A stretch of DNA of 64,000 bases. It comes from Strigamia acuminata (taxonomy: Eukaryota; Arthropoda; Chilopoda; Geophilomorpha; Linotaeniidae). The stretch spans positions 25,839,118 to 25,903,117 of the forward strand of contig OX442314.1 of the NCBI GenBank assembly GCA_949358305.1. Direction: 5' to 3'. Of this stretch, positions 46,666 through 58,800 are shown piece by piece. How positions within the stretch are numbered: position 1 is the first letter of the stretch; the number at the start of each line of letters is the position of its first letter. Both the position numbers and the translations under genes were made by a program. The notes under the pieces were generated by a model that did no database searches, was not told the origin of the DNA, and saw only the letters and a list, made by a program, of their open reading frames with translations.

Positions 46666-47112
46666 ACTTGGGAGAGCCCTCTTGGCTGAGGAATCAAGTA
46701 GAGCGGCACTTCCGAGTCTAGCAGAAGTTCTGTATATATATATGTACCAAGGCCATCGTGAAGCCCTTTTCCAAACGCACCAACCAATCAATCGCATAAA
46801 AAAATCAGGCCCCTTGACAAAAAATTTTAAAGCCTTCCTGTTTCCTTCTGTTGGAAATAAATTGCACACGATGCGATTCGTAATGTGGAATGTTACAAGT
46901 GATTTTATTTCATTCAAACAAAAGGTTAAATACAAGATTATCATATTCGTTGCTGATGGCGCTTTCGTGCGCTTCTCGGTGAGACCATTGGCGCTTGCTT
47001 CCGTGATCTCCCAACGCCTTCGATAAAATATACTGTAGAGTCCCACGCCTTGACTAAACGTTCAAAATCATTCGAAAATTGGACCTTCACCTAAATCTGC
47101 ACTAGGACATGG

Positions 47113-50100
47113 TGAGACGTTGCACGAGCAACTTGTATAAATGAAACACTTCTAAAACTTGTTAAAACGACGGATGGAGTCGGATTCGGATGGAAGTTTG
47201 TTGTAGACTCAAAGAAACGTGTGTAGACAGTATTACATTTGAAAAAACAGTGAATTTTTATTCAAAATTTTAGATATATAAAACAAGAGGATTAAGCTAA
47301 TCCTTAAATTCCAAGAATATAAATCCGGGTCACAAGTGAACTTTTCCACTTGCGCCACGGTGGTAAAAAAACATAATTAAACTGGTTCACTTTGGAAACC
47401 GCCAGTTTCCACAGTCCCCCCGTCCCGGCGGACTGGAACTTCGGTTTCCACTTCAAGGTTGCACAGTCTCTGGATGGGTCTTCGAAGACGTGTCCCGTTG
47501 GACATCTGGATTTCGCAGGAGCGAATCAAGCCGTCACGACCCTCCTTCACGGAGGTGATGCGTCCGAGCTTCCACGTAAGTCGCGGCCGGTTTTGGTCCT
47601 CGATGATCACGATATCTCCCACGTTAAATTTCGTCCGACTGGTGACGCCTCGGTGTTGGCGTAATTCGATTAAGTATTCCTTCGTCCAACGGTCCCAAAA
47701 TCGTTGAATAAGCGTTTGTCGGTATTTCCACGCTCTTAAGATGTCATCTTTTGATCCCGGATTGGTGGAATATTTCGGCGCGGTCGGCAGAAATGAAATG
47801 CGTTTTCCTAAGAGAAAATGAGAGGGGGAAAGGGGTAATTCTTCATGAGGAGTGTCATAAACATAAGTTAATGGTCTGGAGTTCACAACAGCTTCAGCTT
47901 CTGCTAGTATGGTTACGAGTCCTTCATAATCGAGTGAGTTTTTCCCGATCGTTTTCTTTAGCGCCAACTTCACGGAATGCACCATGCGCTCCCAAAAGCC
48001 GCCCCACCACGGTGCGGTCTCCACAATATATTTCCATGTTATCCGTTTTTCCGTAATAAATCCTTGAAACTGTTCTTCTGGTAAATACTTCAAAAACAAA
48101 TTAATCTCCTTGTCTGCTCTTTTAAAAGTCTTAGCATTGTCGGAATATATAGTCTTGGGAATCCCTCGTCGACAAATAAACCGTTTCATGCAGTCAATAA
48201 ACTTGTCGGTACTTAGGTTGGAGAGCAATTCTAGATGGACTGCACGCGTCACCGCACATGTAAACAGGGCAATATACACTTTGTTACCCAATTTGGTGTA
48301 GAGAGGACCAGCAAAATCGACTCCACATATTTCGAACGGCTCACTCGGCGTAACACGATCAATGGGCAGCAATCCCCACTTTTCTTTGGCCAAACGTCCT
48401 TGTATTTTTCGACAGCGAACACACTTGTGGATGATTCCCTTGATTGTTTTTCTCGCACGGGCGATCCAGAATCTCTCTCGAAGTCCACTCAATGTGTCGG
48501 CCAATCCACTGTGTAAAGCTCGTTCGTGTTCGCCTAAAACAATCAATTTCGTTATAAAATGTTCGTTTGGTAATAAAAAGGGTTCGCGTGTATTGCGGTC
48601 AAGTTCGACAAGTCCCCATCGATGTGTGGCTCTCAACAATCCATTTTCGTCTAATATTGGCGCCAACTTCAAAATTGATGATGATTTTTCAATTGGTTTT
48701 TGGTCGGTCAAACATCTAATTTCTCTCTGGAATCCCACTTGTTGTAAGTATTTCAGCCAATATCGTTCGTTCTGCTCGAGTTCCTCGTTTCTCAACGGTT
48801 CTCCATTCCTATTTTTCGTCTTTAGATTCGTAATATATCTAAAAACTCGAGCTGTAACTCGTTTCAGCTTCTTCCACGTATTAAATCGAGTGTAATCGAT
48901 GTCTGGTTCTGCAACAGTTATTAATGTCATATTCACTTCCCTGTCGTCGTCCTCGATGATTGGATTCACGTTCACGTCCTCATTTGGCGACCTCGATTCG
49001 ATGTCCGCCAGCCATGTCGGTCCCTTCAACCAAAACGATTCTTCTGTAAGTTGTTTCACGTTTACTCCCCTCGTAACCAGGTCGGCTGGGTTGTCCTTCC
49101 CTGGGCAGTGGCGCCAATCATCTCTTGATGTATTTCCCGTACACGATTATACACGAACGTCGCTGGTCGGTTCTTGGTGTCGCGGATCCAGTGTAAAACT
49201 ATCTTGGAATCGGTCCAAATTGTGAAATCCTCACATCCAAGAGTCGTTTTTAATGTTGGAATCAGTCTTGTTGCTAGTAGCGCGCCCATCAGTTCCAGCT
49301 TTGGCAATGTGAGTTCCTTTACAGGCGCCACTCTACACTTGGAAATAATAAAATCAACATTAATAGCACTTGTTGTTACGTCCAGTATTCGAGTGTAGGC
49401 TACTACGCCGTACGCTCTCGGACTGGCATCACAGAAAATGTGAATCCTTTTCTTACAATTTCCTCCCCAATTTAATAATTTGCGCTCTAAATTTAAATTT
49501 TCGAGGTATGGTATCTGAACATACCAATTTTCCCAGTTTAACTTCACATGTTCTGGAATGACGTCATCCCACCCAACATTTAACTTCCATAGTTCTTGGA
49601 AAATTATTTTTGCAGTTACTACAAAAGGGTTTGCCATTCCCAACGGGTCAAAAATCATGGCGGTAATTTTTACAATAAATCTCTTGGCGTATTTGGTCAA
49701 GTTAATCTCGTTAATCAATGCACTAATGTCTAATCCCAATTTATCTAACTCAATATCCCAAACTACCCCCAAAACCTTAGTTTTCTTTTGAAAAACTGTC
49801 ACGTCACAATCTGGGTCATCTCGTATAATTTTCTCTTGTAATTTCACATCATTCGACTTCCACTTGGTTAATTTCATGTTCGCGGCTTGCAAAATCTCAC
49901 GACTCTCATCATAAATTTGAATTAACTTGTTCGAATTGTCAATACTTGTTACAAAATCGTCTACATACAAGTCTTCCTTCAGCTTGTCGCATGTGTCCGG
50001 GTATTGGTCTTCAAACTTGTCGACGTGTTCTTTTACTGTTGCATTTAGTAAAAATGGACTGGGTCCTGTCCCAAATGGAACTCGAGTTTGACGCAATTCA

Positions 50101-52460
50101 ATTAGTTTTACCGACTCTTCACCGTTCCACCCGTCCTCGATCCAATAAAATCGTGTGACGTCTCGTTCGTCCATCTTGAGATGTATTCGATGGAAGGCTT
50201 TTTCGATATCGCCGATTGCGCCGTATTTGCCAGTTCGGAACTTCAAAACAATGTTTATTAGATGAGGTAACATATTTGGGCCCTTACTCAGACAGTCGTT
50301 TAGCGATAAACATCCTTTTGCGTGCGACGACGCATCGTAAACAATTCGTAACTTTGTTGTGGCTCGAGTCTCATCAATTACCGGTCGATGGGGAATATAA
50401 TACGGGTTGTTTGGTTTCGAATCCTTTGATACTTTCTCCACAATCCCAGAAATCAGCTGTTCGTCGATCACTTTTTTATAGTCTAAATACAATTTGGGAT
50501 TTTTTCGGAAACGGTTAATTAAACTCCACAAACGCTTTTTTGCGACATCTCGATTGTCGCTCAATTCTTTGCGGTCGATCTTCCACGGGAATCCCACTTC
50601 GTAATGGTCATCCACCCACTCAATCTGGTCTTTGAAGCGTTTCAACGTGTCCAACTCATCGATTCCCGGTTCCATAGTCTCGTGACGAATCCCAATCGAC
50701 TCCAAGTTCCAAAATTTCTCTAAAAGTTCGTTTGTATTATCGGCAACAATCACTTTATTTACCCGCACCAAAGATGACATTGTTGTTTCTGTCTTCCCAG
50801 CTGATCCGTGCAGTGTCCAACCAAAGATGGTTTCGATCGCCATCAAATTCTCGTCGATACGCTGCTGTTTTCCCGTTGTCATGCGCCAAAAGTTGTCGAC
50901 GCCGATCAAAATGGACACCCCATCGTCTCGTTGAATGTTGCTATCGTGAGTTAGTTTAATATCGAATTTTCTTAACTTTTCCATCACCTGCTCATCTGGT
51001 TTTCCATGTAGGGTCGGCGTTATCCAAGGTGATTCGAGGGCTTCGATCTCTAAACTACAATTTCTATTTTCACAGTTATTCAAGCTCAATTTCACCTTTT
51101 TTCTTTTTGTAATTGTTGGTTCAGTGGATCCGAAAGTCAAGAGGGCGAGGGATTGTTCTCCAGTTTTTTCCAGTTGTAATTCGCACGACAGTTTTTCTGT
51201 GATGAAACTTCTTTGTGATCCCCCATCCAAAAAACACTGGACTTTTCTTTTCTTGTTGCTTCCGTTGGCTTCTAAAACGACGACCTGCAGGAACATCACG
51301 GTTTCCGCAGGTGTTGATTCTTGTACAGATGACGTGACGGTGTCTTTTGGTTTTTCTTCGTCGGTTTTATCGCATAAATACGTGTGATGTTTTTGTTCGC
51401 ATTTCCTACATTTAAATCTCGTGTTACACTGACGCGCTTGGTGATTCTCCTTTAGGCATCGATAACAACGTCGGGCCTTGAAACACGCTTCTTTTCGCTT
51501 TTCTACGGACAGCGGACAGTCTGGACTCTTGTGTTCTGTTTTCTCGCAAAACGTGCATTTGTAGACAATGTTGGATAGAGCTGAAGCGGAACTTGGATGA
51601 TTAGACTTATAATTTGTTTTCTTCACCTCTTCCTTTTTGTTATTCGGGACTTCCGTTGATTCTTGCTGTGGTTTACTGGTTTTATCTGCGGCTTCCGTAC
51701 GTTCGCGCATCGCTACTTCGAATCTAAAAAAGTCCAAAAATTCTTTAACAACCCAAGGTGCATCTCCTCGTGGACGTGCAAAATCATGTTGTATGCTGGT
51801 TGGCACAGCACGCGCGAGTATTGGGCATAACAATGGGCCAAAGGTTTCCGCCGGTACTCCGAGGTTTTCGAGGCTTTTAATATGCAGGTCGCAAAAATCA
51901 TAGTCTCCGTAGGGCCGCCACATCTTCTACTCGTTTCACGGATGGCATTTCGATTTTCAAACGTTTTGTGATTAGTTGGGCTTGTATGCATAATAATCGT
52001 ACCTCGTTGAGGGGATCCTCGGCCATTTCTTTCTTCAGTCTCTCAAAAAGCGCACGCACGCTTCTTCTTTGTGTTTCCCTTTGTGCACGACTTCTTGCCA
52101 AATCGTCCATTTTCGCGTTCTGGTTCGTTTTCAAAAATGTTTCCCGGGTTTCGGCACCATGAGACGTTGCACGAGCAACTTGTATAAATGAAACACTTCT
52201 AAAACTTGTTAAAACGACGGATGGAGTCAAATTCGGATGGAAGTTTGTTGTAGACTCAAAGAAACGTGTGTAGACAGTATTACATTTGAAAAAACAGTGA
52301 ATTTTTATTCAAAATTTTAGATATATAAAACAAGAGGATTAAGCTAATCCTTAAATTCCAAGAATATAAATCCGGGTCACAAGTGAACTTTTCCACTTGC
52401 GCCACGGTGGTAAAAAAACATAATTAAACTGGTTCACTTTGGAAACCGCCAGTTTCCACA
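47113..52460 (-). mobile_element. BEL/Pao LTR retrotransposon, internally damaged
   Basis: The 301-bp LTRs (47113-47413 and 52160-52460) start TG and end CA. They differ at about two positions and are flanked by the 5-bp duplication CATGG (47108-47112, 52461-52465). On the minus strand the 5' LTR is the right one. It is followed by a primer-binding site TGGTGCCGAAACCCGGG, and a G-rich purine tract precedes the left LTR. The matching place in the right arm of the palindrome is uninterrupted, proving insertion after the duplication. Confidence 0.93.
47377..52110 (-). pseudogene. BEL/Pao gag-pol, broken by a gag deletion and a frameshift
   Basis: The reading starts at an ATG at 52110 with about 70 gag residues, then changes frame near 51900-51920, where most of the usual central gag is missing. 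The long part (to 49062) has CCHC-type knuckles (CTFCEKTEHKSPDC, CYRCLKENHQARQC). It also has an aspartic protease with DGGS, reverse transcriptase with YVDD and an RNase H region (FCDAS, then IWTDSKIVLHW). Near 49105 a one-base change ends this frame. The remaining frame (49059-47377) carries the end of that region and an integrase with GVDFAGP, YSDNAKTF and a Glu in GGFWERMV, then a C-terminal domain extending into the LTR. Both breaks make it non-autonomous. Confidence 0.88.
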
Positions 52461-52704
52461 CATGGAAACTGTGATTATGAGACTTTTACTTTCCTGCAAT
52501 TTTTCTTTTGTGTTCTGACTGTTGTCTATTAATATTTGAGTGAAAGTGAGAAAAGAAGCTGTGGAACTTAAGATAAATACAGCCATTGGCTTGCAAGAAT
52601 AAAACATTGAAATGCACTGAAATTGATTACATGGTTTATTCAGAAATTCCAAGTTCTAGTAAAAAGCTTTTTTACTCTAAGTAATTGCTTCGTTTGTTCA
52701 TCCA

Positions 52705-53882
52705 TTACTTGCCCGTGTTTAGTCCTTTTGCATAACATCCGTAACCAAGCATTTTTAGTTTGCAAATATAAGGCGAACAACATTCCGAGCTACTTGCGCA
52801 ACCTTTACCGTATGCAGTACAACTAGAAAGCAAACGAGTAAAATTATTGTAAGATAGATTAGTGTGCGGCTGTGACAGTGTAGCACACCCAAACGCTCCC
52901 ACGCCTTCTGTTCATACATTGAAAAATAAATCTAAACACCCGGTTTGCTTCTCTCCGTGACCAAGCCCATAAGAATAAAATGGTGTGCCAACGTTTATGT
53001 TTATAAACTTGGGTTGGATCGGGCTAGTATTTGGTCTGTTCCAAAGCTTTCATAAAAACCGAAGGAATTAACCACTAACTGAGCTGGAACCGATGTGTTT
53101 CGTTACTATTTTGAACTCGGACCGAATCGGCAACGAGCCGATGCGATGTCAACGGTTCGGCGCAATGACGAAACGGCTCGAGAATTTGAATTGATGAAAT
53201 AGCTTTATACCAATTTACCTGCGCTTAGACATCTCTCCAATGTCCCGTATTTCTTCTGAAAAGAGAATTTCAAAAATATAATAAGTAAGCTATGTATTGC
53301 TACAATGCACAACAAATAAGAGCACAGTGGATATTTTTGTCATTAAATTTTTAAATAAAAAGCAACTTTTATGATTTTCATTCAGACGTCGTTTTTTCGG
53401 GCCTCCGACGCAGGTCCCGAACTTTCAAATTTCAAATTTCTAAATTGTGTATAATAAAGTTATATGGTTTTTCGATTTTGAGCCCCCACTAATGACGACT
53501 TTATCCGCAGGACCCGTAAACCTCCAGCTACCCGGCCCTGCGCTCATTGAGTTGACATTAATAATTGTATAAGCAAACACTCTGCAATAGTGATTTTATT
53601 CTATTCTGTTTCTGTTCCTTTTAACATCACTACTGAGCTAAAAGACATCACAGGAGCTACAGATTGAATGCATAAATAATTGTGGAACATAAATGTGACA
53701 AATTTAGTTAACTGAGATATCTCCACTGTTTGTGCTACATACAGTACGTAGCTACGGATTTATAATAATTGCAAAGTTAAAAATCGATTTTAGTTACCTA
53801 GTTTCGAGATTGCCGACGGCGTAACATTTTGGGCGAGCAGCATCAAACCAATTGCCATCAGAAGAATAGAACACTTGTTCAT
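52705..53882 (-). CDS. Secreted cysteine-knot (knottin) precursor, left copy
   Basis: Three coding exons, 53882-53798 (85 nt), 53255-53219 (37 nt) and 52822-52705 (118 nt), join in phase to 79 residues. Exon 1 encodes a signal peptide (MNKCSILLMAIGLMLL start). Exon 2 encodes a short acidic propeptide ending in a dibasic Lys-Arg. Exon 3 encodes the mature peptide with six Cys spaced C-x6-C-x5-CC-x4-C-x8-C, the inhibitor cystine knot pattern. Such peptides act as venom or toxin-like channel blockers, protease inhibitors or defence peptides; the sequence does not say which. It differs from the right copy only at silent positions in the coding exons that I compared. Confidence 0.85.
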
Positions 53883-54062
53883 ATTTGCCTTCAAGATTCA
53901 AAAAGTAACAAGAATAATTTAGTGTATACATTCCGAGCAACATTCGAAAATGTAATAAAAAAAGAGATAGTTATTTACCTGTATTTCGAGTTGAAGACTG
54001 AATTTCTGTGTACAATGAGTGTACGGTATATGATATGCTGCCTATTCCGACGAGTTTAAATA

Positions 54063-54347
54063 GGATTATTTTTCCACTCGTTAATTGAGCTATAGCTAAT
54101 CAGTGCAGCATGAAAGTACTTATAAATACATTAAGTGAAATCATTACAGTGTATTTCTAATGAGAAATACATTAAACTAAATGGCATTAAAACACACCTG
54201 CATTAACTGTAATGTATTTCTAATGAGAAATACATTAAACTAAATCGCATTAAAACACACCTGTAATGATTTCAGTTAATGTGTTTATAAGTACTTTCAT
54301 GCTGCACTGATTAGCTATAGCTCAATTAACGAGTGGAAGAATAATCC
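54063..54347. promoter_or_regulatory. Shared divergent promoter of the knottin pair
   Basis: Mirror-image TATA elements lie at 54055-54062 (TTTAAATA, minus gene) and 54348-54355 (TATTTAAA, plus gene), 285 bp apart. Between them are two 63-bp direct repeats, each containing the stem TGTATTTCT-AATG-AGAAATACA (54150-54171, 54213-54234). Each gene appears to have a short untranslated exon, then an intron in the leader (right copy: GT at 54444, AG ending 54537). One regulatory block may drive both copies. Confidence 0.55.
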
Positions 54348-54543
54348 TATTTAAACTCGTCGGAATAGGCAGCACATCATATACCGTACACTCATTGTAC
54401 ACAGAAATTCAGTGCCAACGTTGATCTTCAACTCGAAATACAGGTAAATAACCATCTCTTTTATTTTTTATTACATTTTTGAATGTTGCTCGGAATGTAT
54501 ACACTAAATTATTCTTGTTACTTTTTGAATCTTGAAGGCAAAT

Positions 54544-55696
54544 ATGAACAAGTGTTCTATTCTTCTCATGGCAATTGGTTTGATGCTGCTCGCCCAAAAT
54601 GTTACGCCGTCGGCAATCTCGAAACTAGGTAACTAAAATCGATTTTTAACTTTGCAATTATTATAACAGTGGAGATATCTCAGTTAACTAAATTTGTCAC
54701 ATTTATGTTCCACAGTTATTTATGCATTCAATTTGTAGCTCCTGTGATGTCTTTTAGCTCAGTAGTGATGTTAAAAGGAACAGAAACAGAATAGAATAAA
54801 ATCACATCACTATTGCAGAGTGTTTGCTTATACAATTATTAATGTCAACTCAATGAGCGCAGGGCCGGGCTAGCTGGAGGTTTACGGGTCCTGCGGATAA
54901 AGTCGTCATTAGTGGGGGCTCAAAATCGAAAAACCATATAACTTTATTAAACACAATTTAGAAATTTGAAATTTGAAAGTTCGGGACCTGCGTCGGAGGC
55001 CCGAAAAAACGACGTCTGAATGAGAATCATAAAAGTTGCTTTTTATTTAAAAATTTAATGACAAAAATATCCACTGTGCTCTTATTTGTTGTGCATTGTA
55101 GCAATACATAGCTTACTTATTATATTTTTGAAATTCTCTTTTCAGAAGAAATACGGGACATTGGAGAGATGTCTAAGCGCAGGTAAATTGGTATAAAGCT
55201 ATTTCATCAATACAAATTCTCGAGCCGTTTCGTCACTGCGCCGAACCGTTGACATCGCATCGGCTCGTTGCCGATTCGGTCCGAGTTCAAAATAGTAACG
55301 AAACACATCGGTTCCAGCTCAGTTAGTGGTTAATTCCTTCCGTTTTTATGAAAGCTTTAGAACAGACCAAATACTAGCCCGATCCAACCCAAGTTTATAA
55401 ACATAAACGTTGGCACACCATTTTATTCTTATGGGCTTGGTCACGGAGAGAAGCAAACCGGGTGTTTAGATTTATTTTTCAATGTATGAACAGAAGGCGT
55501 GGGAGCGTTTGGGTGTGCTACACTGTCACAGCCGCACACTAATCTATCTTACACTAATTTTACTCGTTTGCTTTCTAGTTGTACTGCATACGGTAAGGGT
55601 TGCGCAAGTAGCTCGGAATGTTGTTCGCCTTATATTTGCAAACTAAAAATGCTTGGTTACGGATGTTATGCAAAAGGACTAAACACGGGCAAGTAA
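54544..55696 (+). CDS. Secreted cysteine-knot (knottin) precursor, right copy
   Basis: Exons 54544-54628, 55146-55182 and 55579-55696 have the same lengths and phases as the left copy and give a 79-residue precursor with the same signal, dibasic cleavage site and six-Cys mature region. The one-exon-per-module layout (signal, propeptide, mature peptide) is typical of rapidly evolving secreted peptide families. Silent changes separate the copies (for example CTC against CTG in exon 1 and AAG against AAA in exon 3), while no amino-acid change was seen. Either the duplication is recent or the arms are kept alike by gene conversion. Confidence 0.87.
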
Positions 55697-55850
55697 TGGA
55701 TGAACAAACGAAGCAATTACTTAGAGTAAAAAAGCTTTTTACTAGAACTTGGAATTTCTGAATAAACCATGTAATCAATTTCAGTGCATTTCAATGTTTT
55801 TTTCTTGCAAGCCAATGGCTGTATTTACCTTAAGTTCCACAGCTTCTTTT

Positions 55851-58800
55851 TGTTGGTTCCTATTCGGTTCCACAAAGATTTCGAATGTCCAAGTAATGAA
55901 AACACACGTTGTAACGGGAACATAAAATAACACGTCTTTACTTTACGGTAAATTTTACAACAATTCAATTGCACGTGCATTACGTGCGTGCAACGTTCAC
56001 ACATTTGATAACGTTAAAACCTTTGATAATTTGTAACAATAGATTAAATCTAACAAACCCTCCTTACAAATTTTTATAAGTTTTAAAATGAATTAAGAAA
56101 AACTAAAACTAACATTCAATGAAATTCGAAAACAAAAACAAAAAACATGAATAAAATATTATTTCGAACTTAAAACTATTTGTCTTCGTCTTCGTTCTTC
56201 TCTTCGTCCTCGTTTATCTTAACTTCTCCTCTCAGACTCACGCCGTCGCGTCCCTCCATGAATTTGTCTTTCGCGACCGCCTTCGTCAGGAAATCAGCAA
56301 TCATGTCACCTGTTGGTAAATGGATTAATTCAATGTTGCCAAGTTTTATCTCGTCCCTTATGAACATCAAGTGTCGGTTCATATGTTTAGTTCTTCCAAA
56401 CTGGTTCGAACCGCACAAAATCTGCATTGCTGGTTGACTGTCCGTGAAGATTGGTACTTTTCTCTGCACACAGCTTCCTTCGCCCACTTCACTCAAAAAG
56501 TCTCGCGCCCATTTTATGGATTTCAGCATTTCGCAGATGGCCAAAATCTCGCTTTCTGTCGATGACATCGCGACTAATCGTTGTTTTTTGGTTTTCCACG
56601 TTATTGTTGTTGATCCAATTTTTACTATCATCCCTGTATGTGATTTTGCATCTTGGGTGACGTTCCAGCTTGCGTCCGCAAATCCTTGTAATTTCCCCTC
56701 CTCATTTGAGAAAAACAATCGCATCTCAATCGTCTTCTTCAGATATCGCATCACTCGTTTGACCGCTCTGAAGTGTAATTGGCGCGGATCTCTTGAATAT
56801 GCTGACAACGCACTTATTGCGAATGATATGTCCGGTCGTGATATTATCATCACGTGCATCAGCGATCCTATCATTTGCTGATAAAGTTGCTGGTCGACTC
56901 TTTTCGATTTCTCAAAATCATCTAAGTCTTGTCCAGTAGCCATTGGTGTGTTTGCAGTGACTCCGTCCATCAGCTCGTATCTCTTCAAAACATCGTTTAT
57001 GTATTTTTGTTGACCAATTAGAATTCCGTTGTCCATTATCGAAATTTCCATTCCCAAAAGAAAATGCACTTCCCCCAAGTCAACAATTTCAAAAACTCGT
57101 TTTATCTTCTTTAGAATCCGGTCCAATATCTTTTGACTAGTAAACGCTGCCAAAATGTCATCTACGTACACCCCCAGAATAATAAAGTCATTTTTTCTCT
57201 TGTAAATATACACACACCTGTCGTTGATTAGTGGTGTCAGGCCAATTTTCTGCAATTCCGTGTCCAGTCTCTCGTTCCAACATCTCCCTGATTGTCTCAG
57301 GCCGTACAGGCTTCGTTCAAGTCTGCAAATCAAGTCCTTCTGTTCATATCCCTCTGGCTGCTCCATGAAAATCGTTTCATCAATCAGGCCGTACAGGTAA
57401 GCTGTTTTTATGTCAAATTGACGCGTCATCAATTTGTGTTTGGCCACCATGGATAAAATGATGCGGAGTGATTCGACTCTTACAACTGGCGAGAAAGTTT
57501 CCGTGTAATCAATGCCTGCTCTCTGGGAATACCCCACTGCCACCAATCTTGCCTTGTATTTATTTACACTCCTGTCCACGTTGAGTTTTATCCGATAAAT
57601 CCATTTGCTCTTTATCGTAGTCATTTGTTTTTCCTTCTTCACCAATGTCCAAACATTGTTCACGTGCAATGAGTCTATTTCACTATCCATCGCCGTTTTC
57701 CATTTTTCTTTTTCGTCGCAATTTATTGCTTGCTCGTATGTTTCCGGTGTAAATAAGTCGTCAACGCCTTCGAATGCTGCATTCGCTGCCTCAACCGCTG
57801 CGTTCACTGCTTCATGTTGTGCTGCGATGCGCTGTGATCGTCGTACACCTTCTTGTTGCAATTGTCGCTCACGCTGCTCCATTTGTTCCGCGTGTCGCTG
57901 CTCGAGCACGGCTTGTGTTGTTCCTCGAGGCCTGCCAACCTGCGCTGGTTGATCTCGTTGCAGCTCTTGTTGTTCATCTTCAACAATCACTGCAGGCTGT
58001 TGAACATTGTTGTCATCGTTAGCATTTGTTTCTCCAATTGCCTCGTCTTCGAATTCTTGACAAAAACGCCTATTCTCGTCCGGTTTTGTCAAATTAAAGA
58101 TGTCCGCCCCTCGAATTTCTTCATTAAATTCCACCGTTCTACCTTCTTGTATTTTCTTTTCTGCTGGGACGTAAATCCTAAACGCCTTTCTATCCGTCGA
58201 ATATCCCACGAATATTCCGCGTTTTGCTTTTTGATCAAGCTTTTGCCTCTTCTCTGCTGGGATGTGCAGGAATGCCTCACAACCAAAAACTCGAAGATGT
58301 TTTATTGATTGCTTGCGTTTTAACCACATTTCCTCCGGAACTAAATCACCATTTGGTTTCGTCAAAGTTCGGTTTTTTACGTGTATCGACGTTGAAAATG
58401 CTTCGGCCCAAAATATTTGCGGTAGGCCCGATTCCAAAAGCAATGTTCGTGTCGCCTCTACGAGCGTTCGATTTGTACGCTCCGCAATGCCGTTGCTGGC
58501 TGCATTGAATGGCACTGTGAGCTCGTGCAATATGCCTTCATCGTTGCATAAACGTTTAAAATTCTCGTTGACAAACTCGCCTCCGTTGTCGCTTCTAATA
58601 CGCTTTAATTTATTTCCCGTTTGTTTTTCCGCCATCGCTTTAAACGATTTGAAGAAGTCAAATGTTTGAGATTTCTCGCTCATGAAATAAGCAAATTTCT
58701 TGCGGGTAAAGTCTTCAGTAATTACAAAAGCGTACCTGCTTCCTCCCATTGATGGTGTCTTGAATGGTCCAATCAAATCCATGTGTATTAGTTGCAAAAC

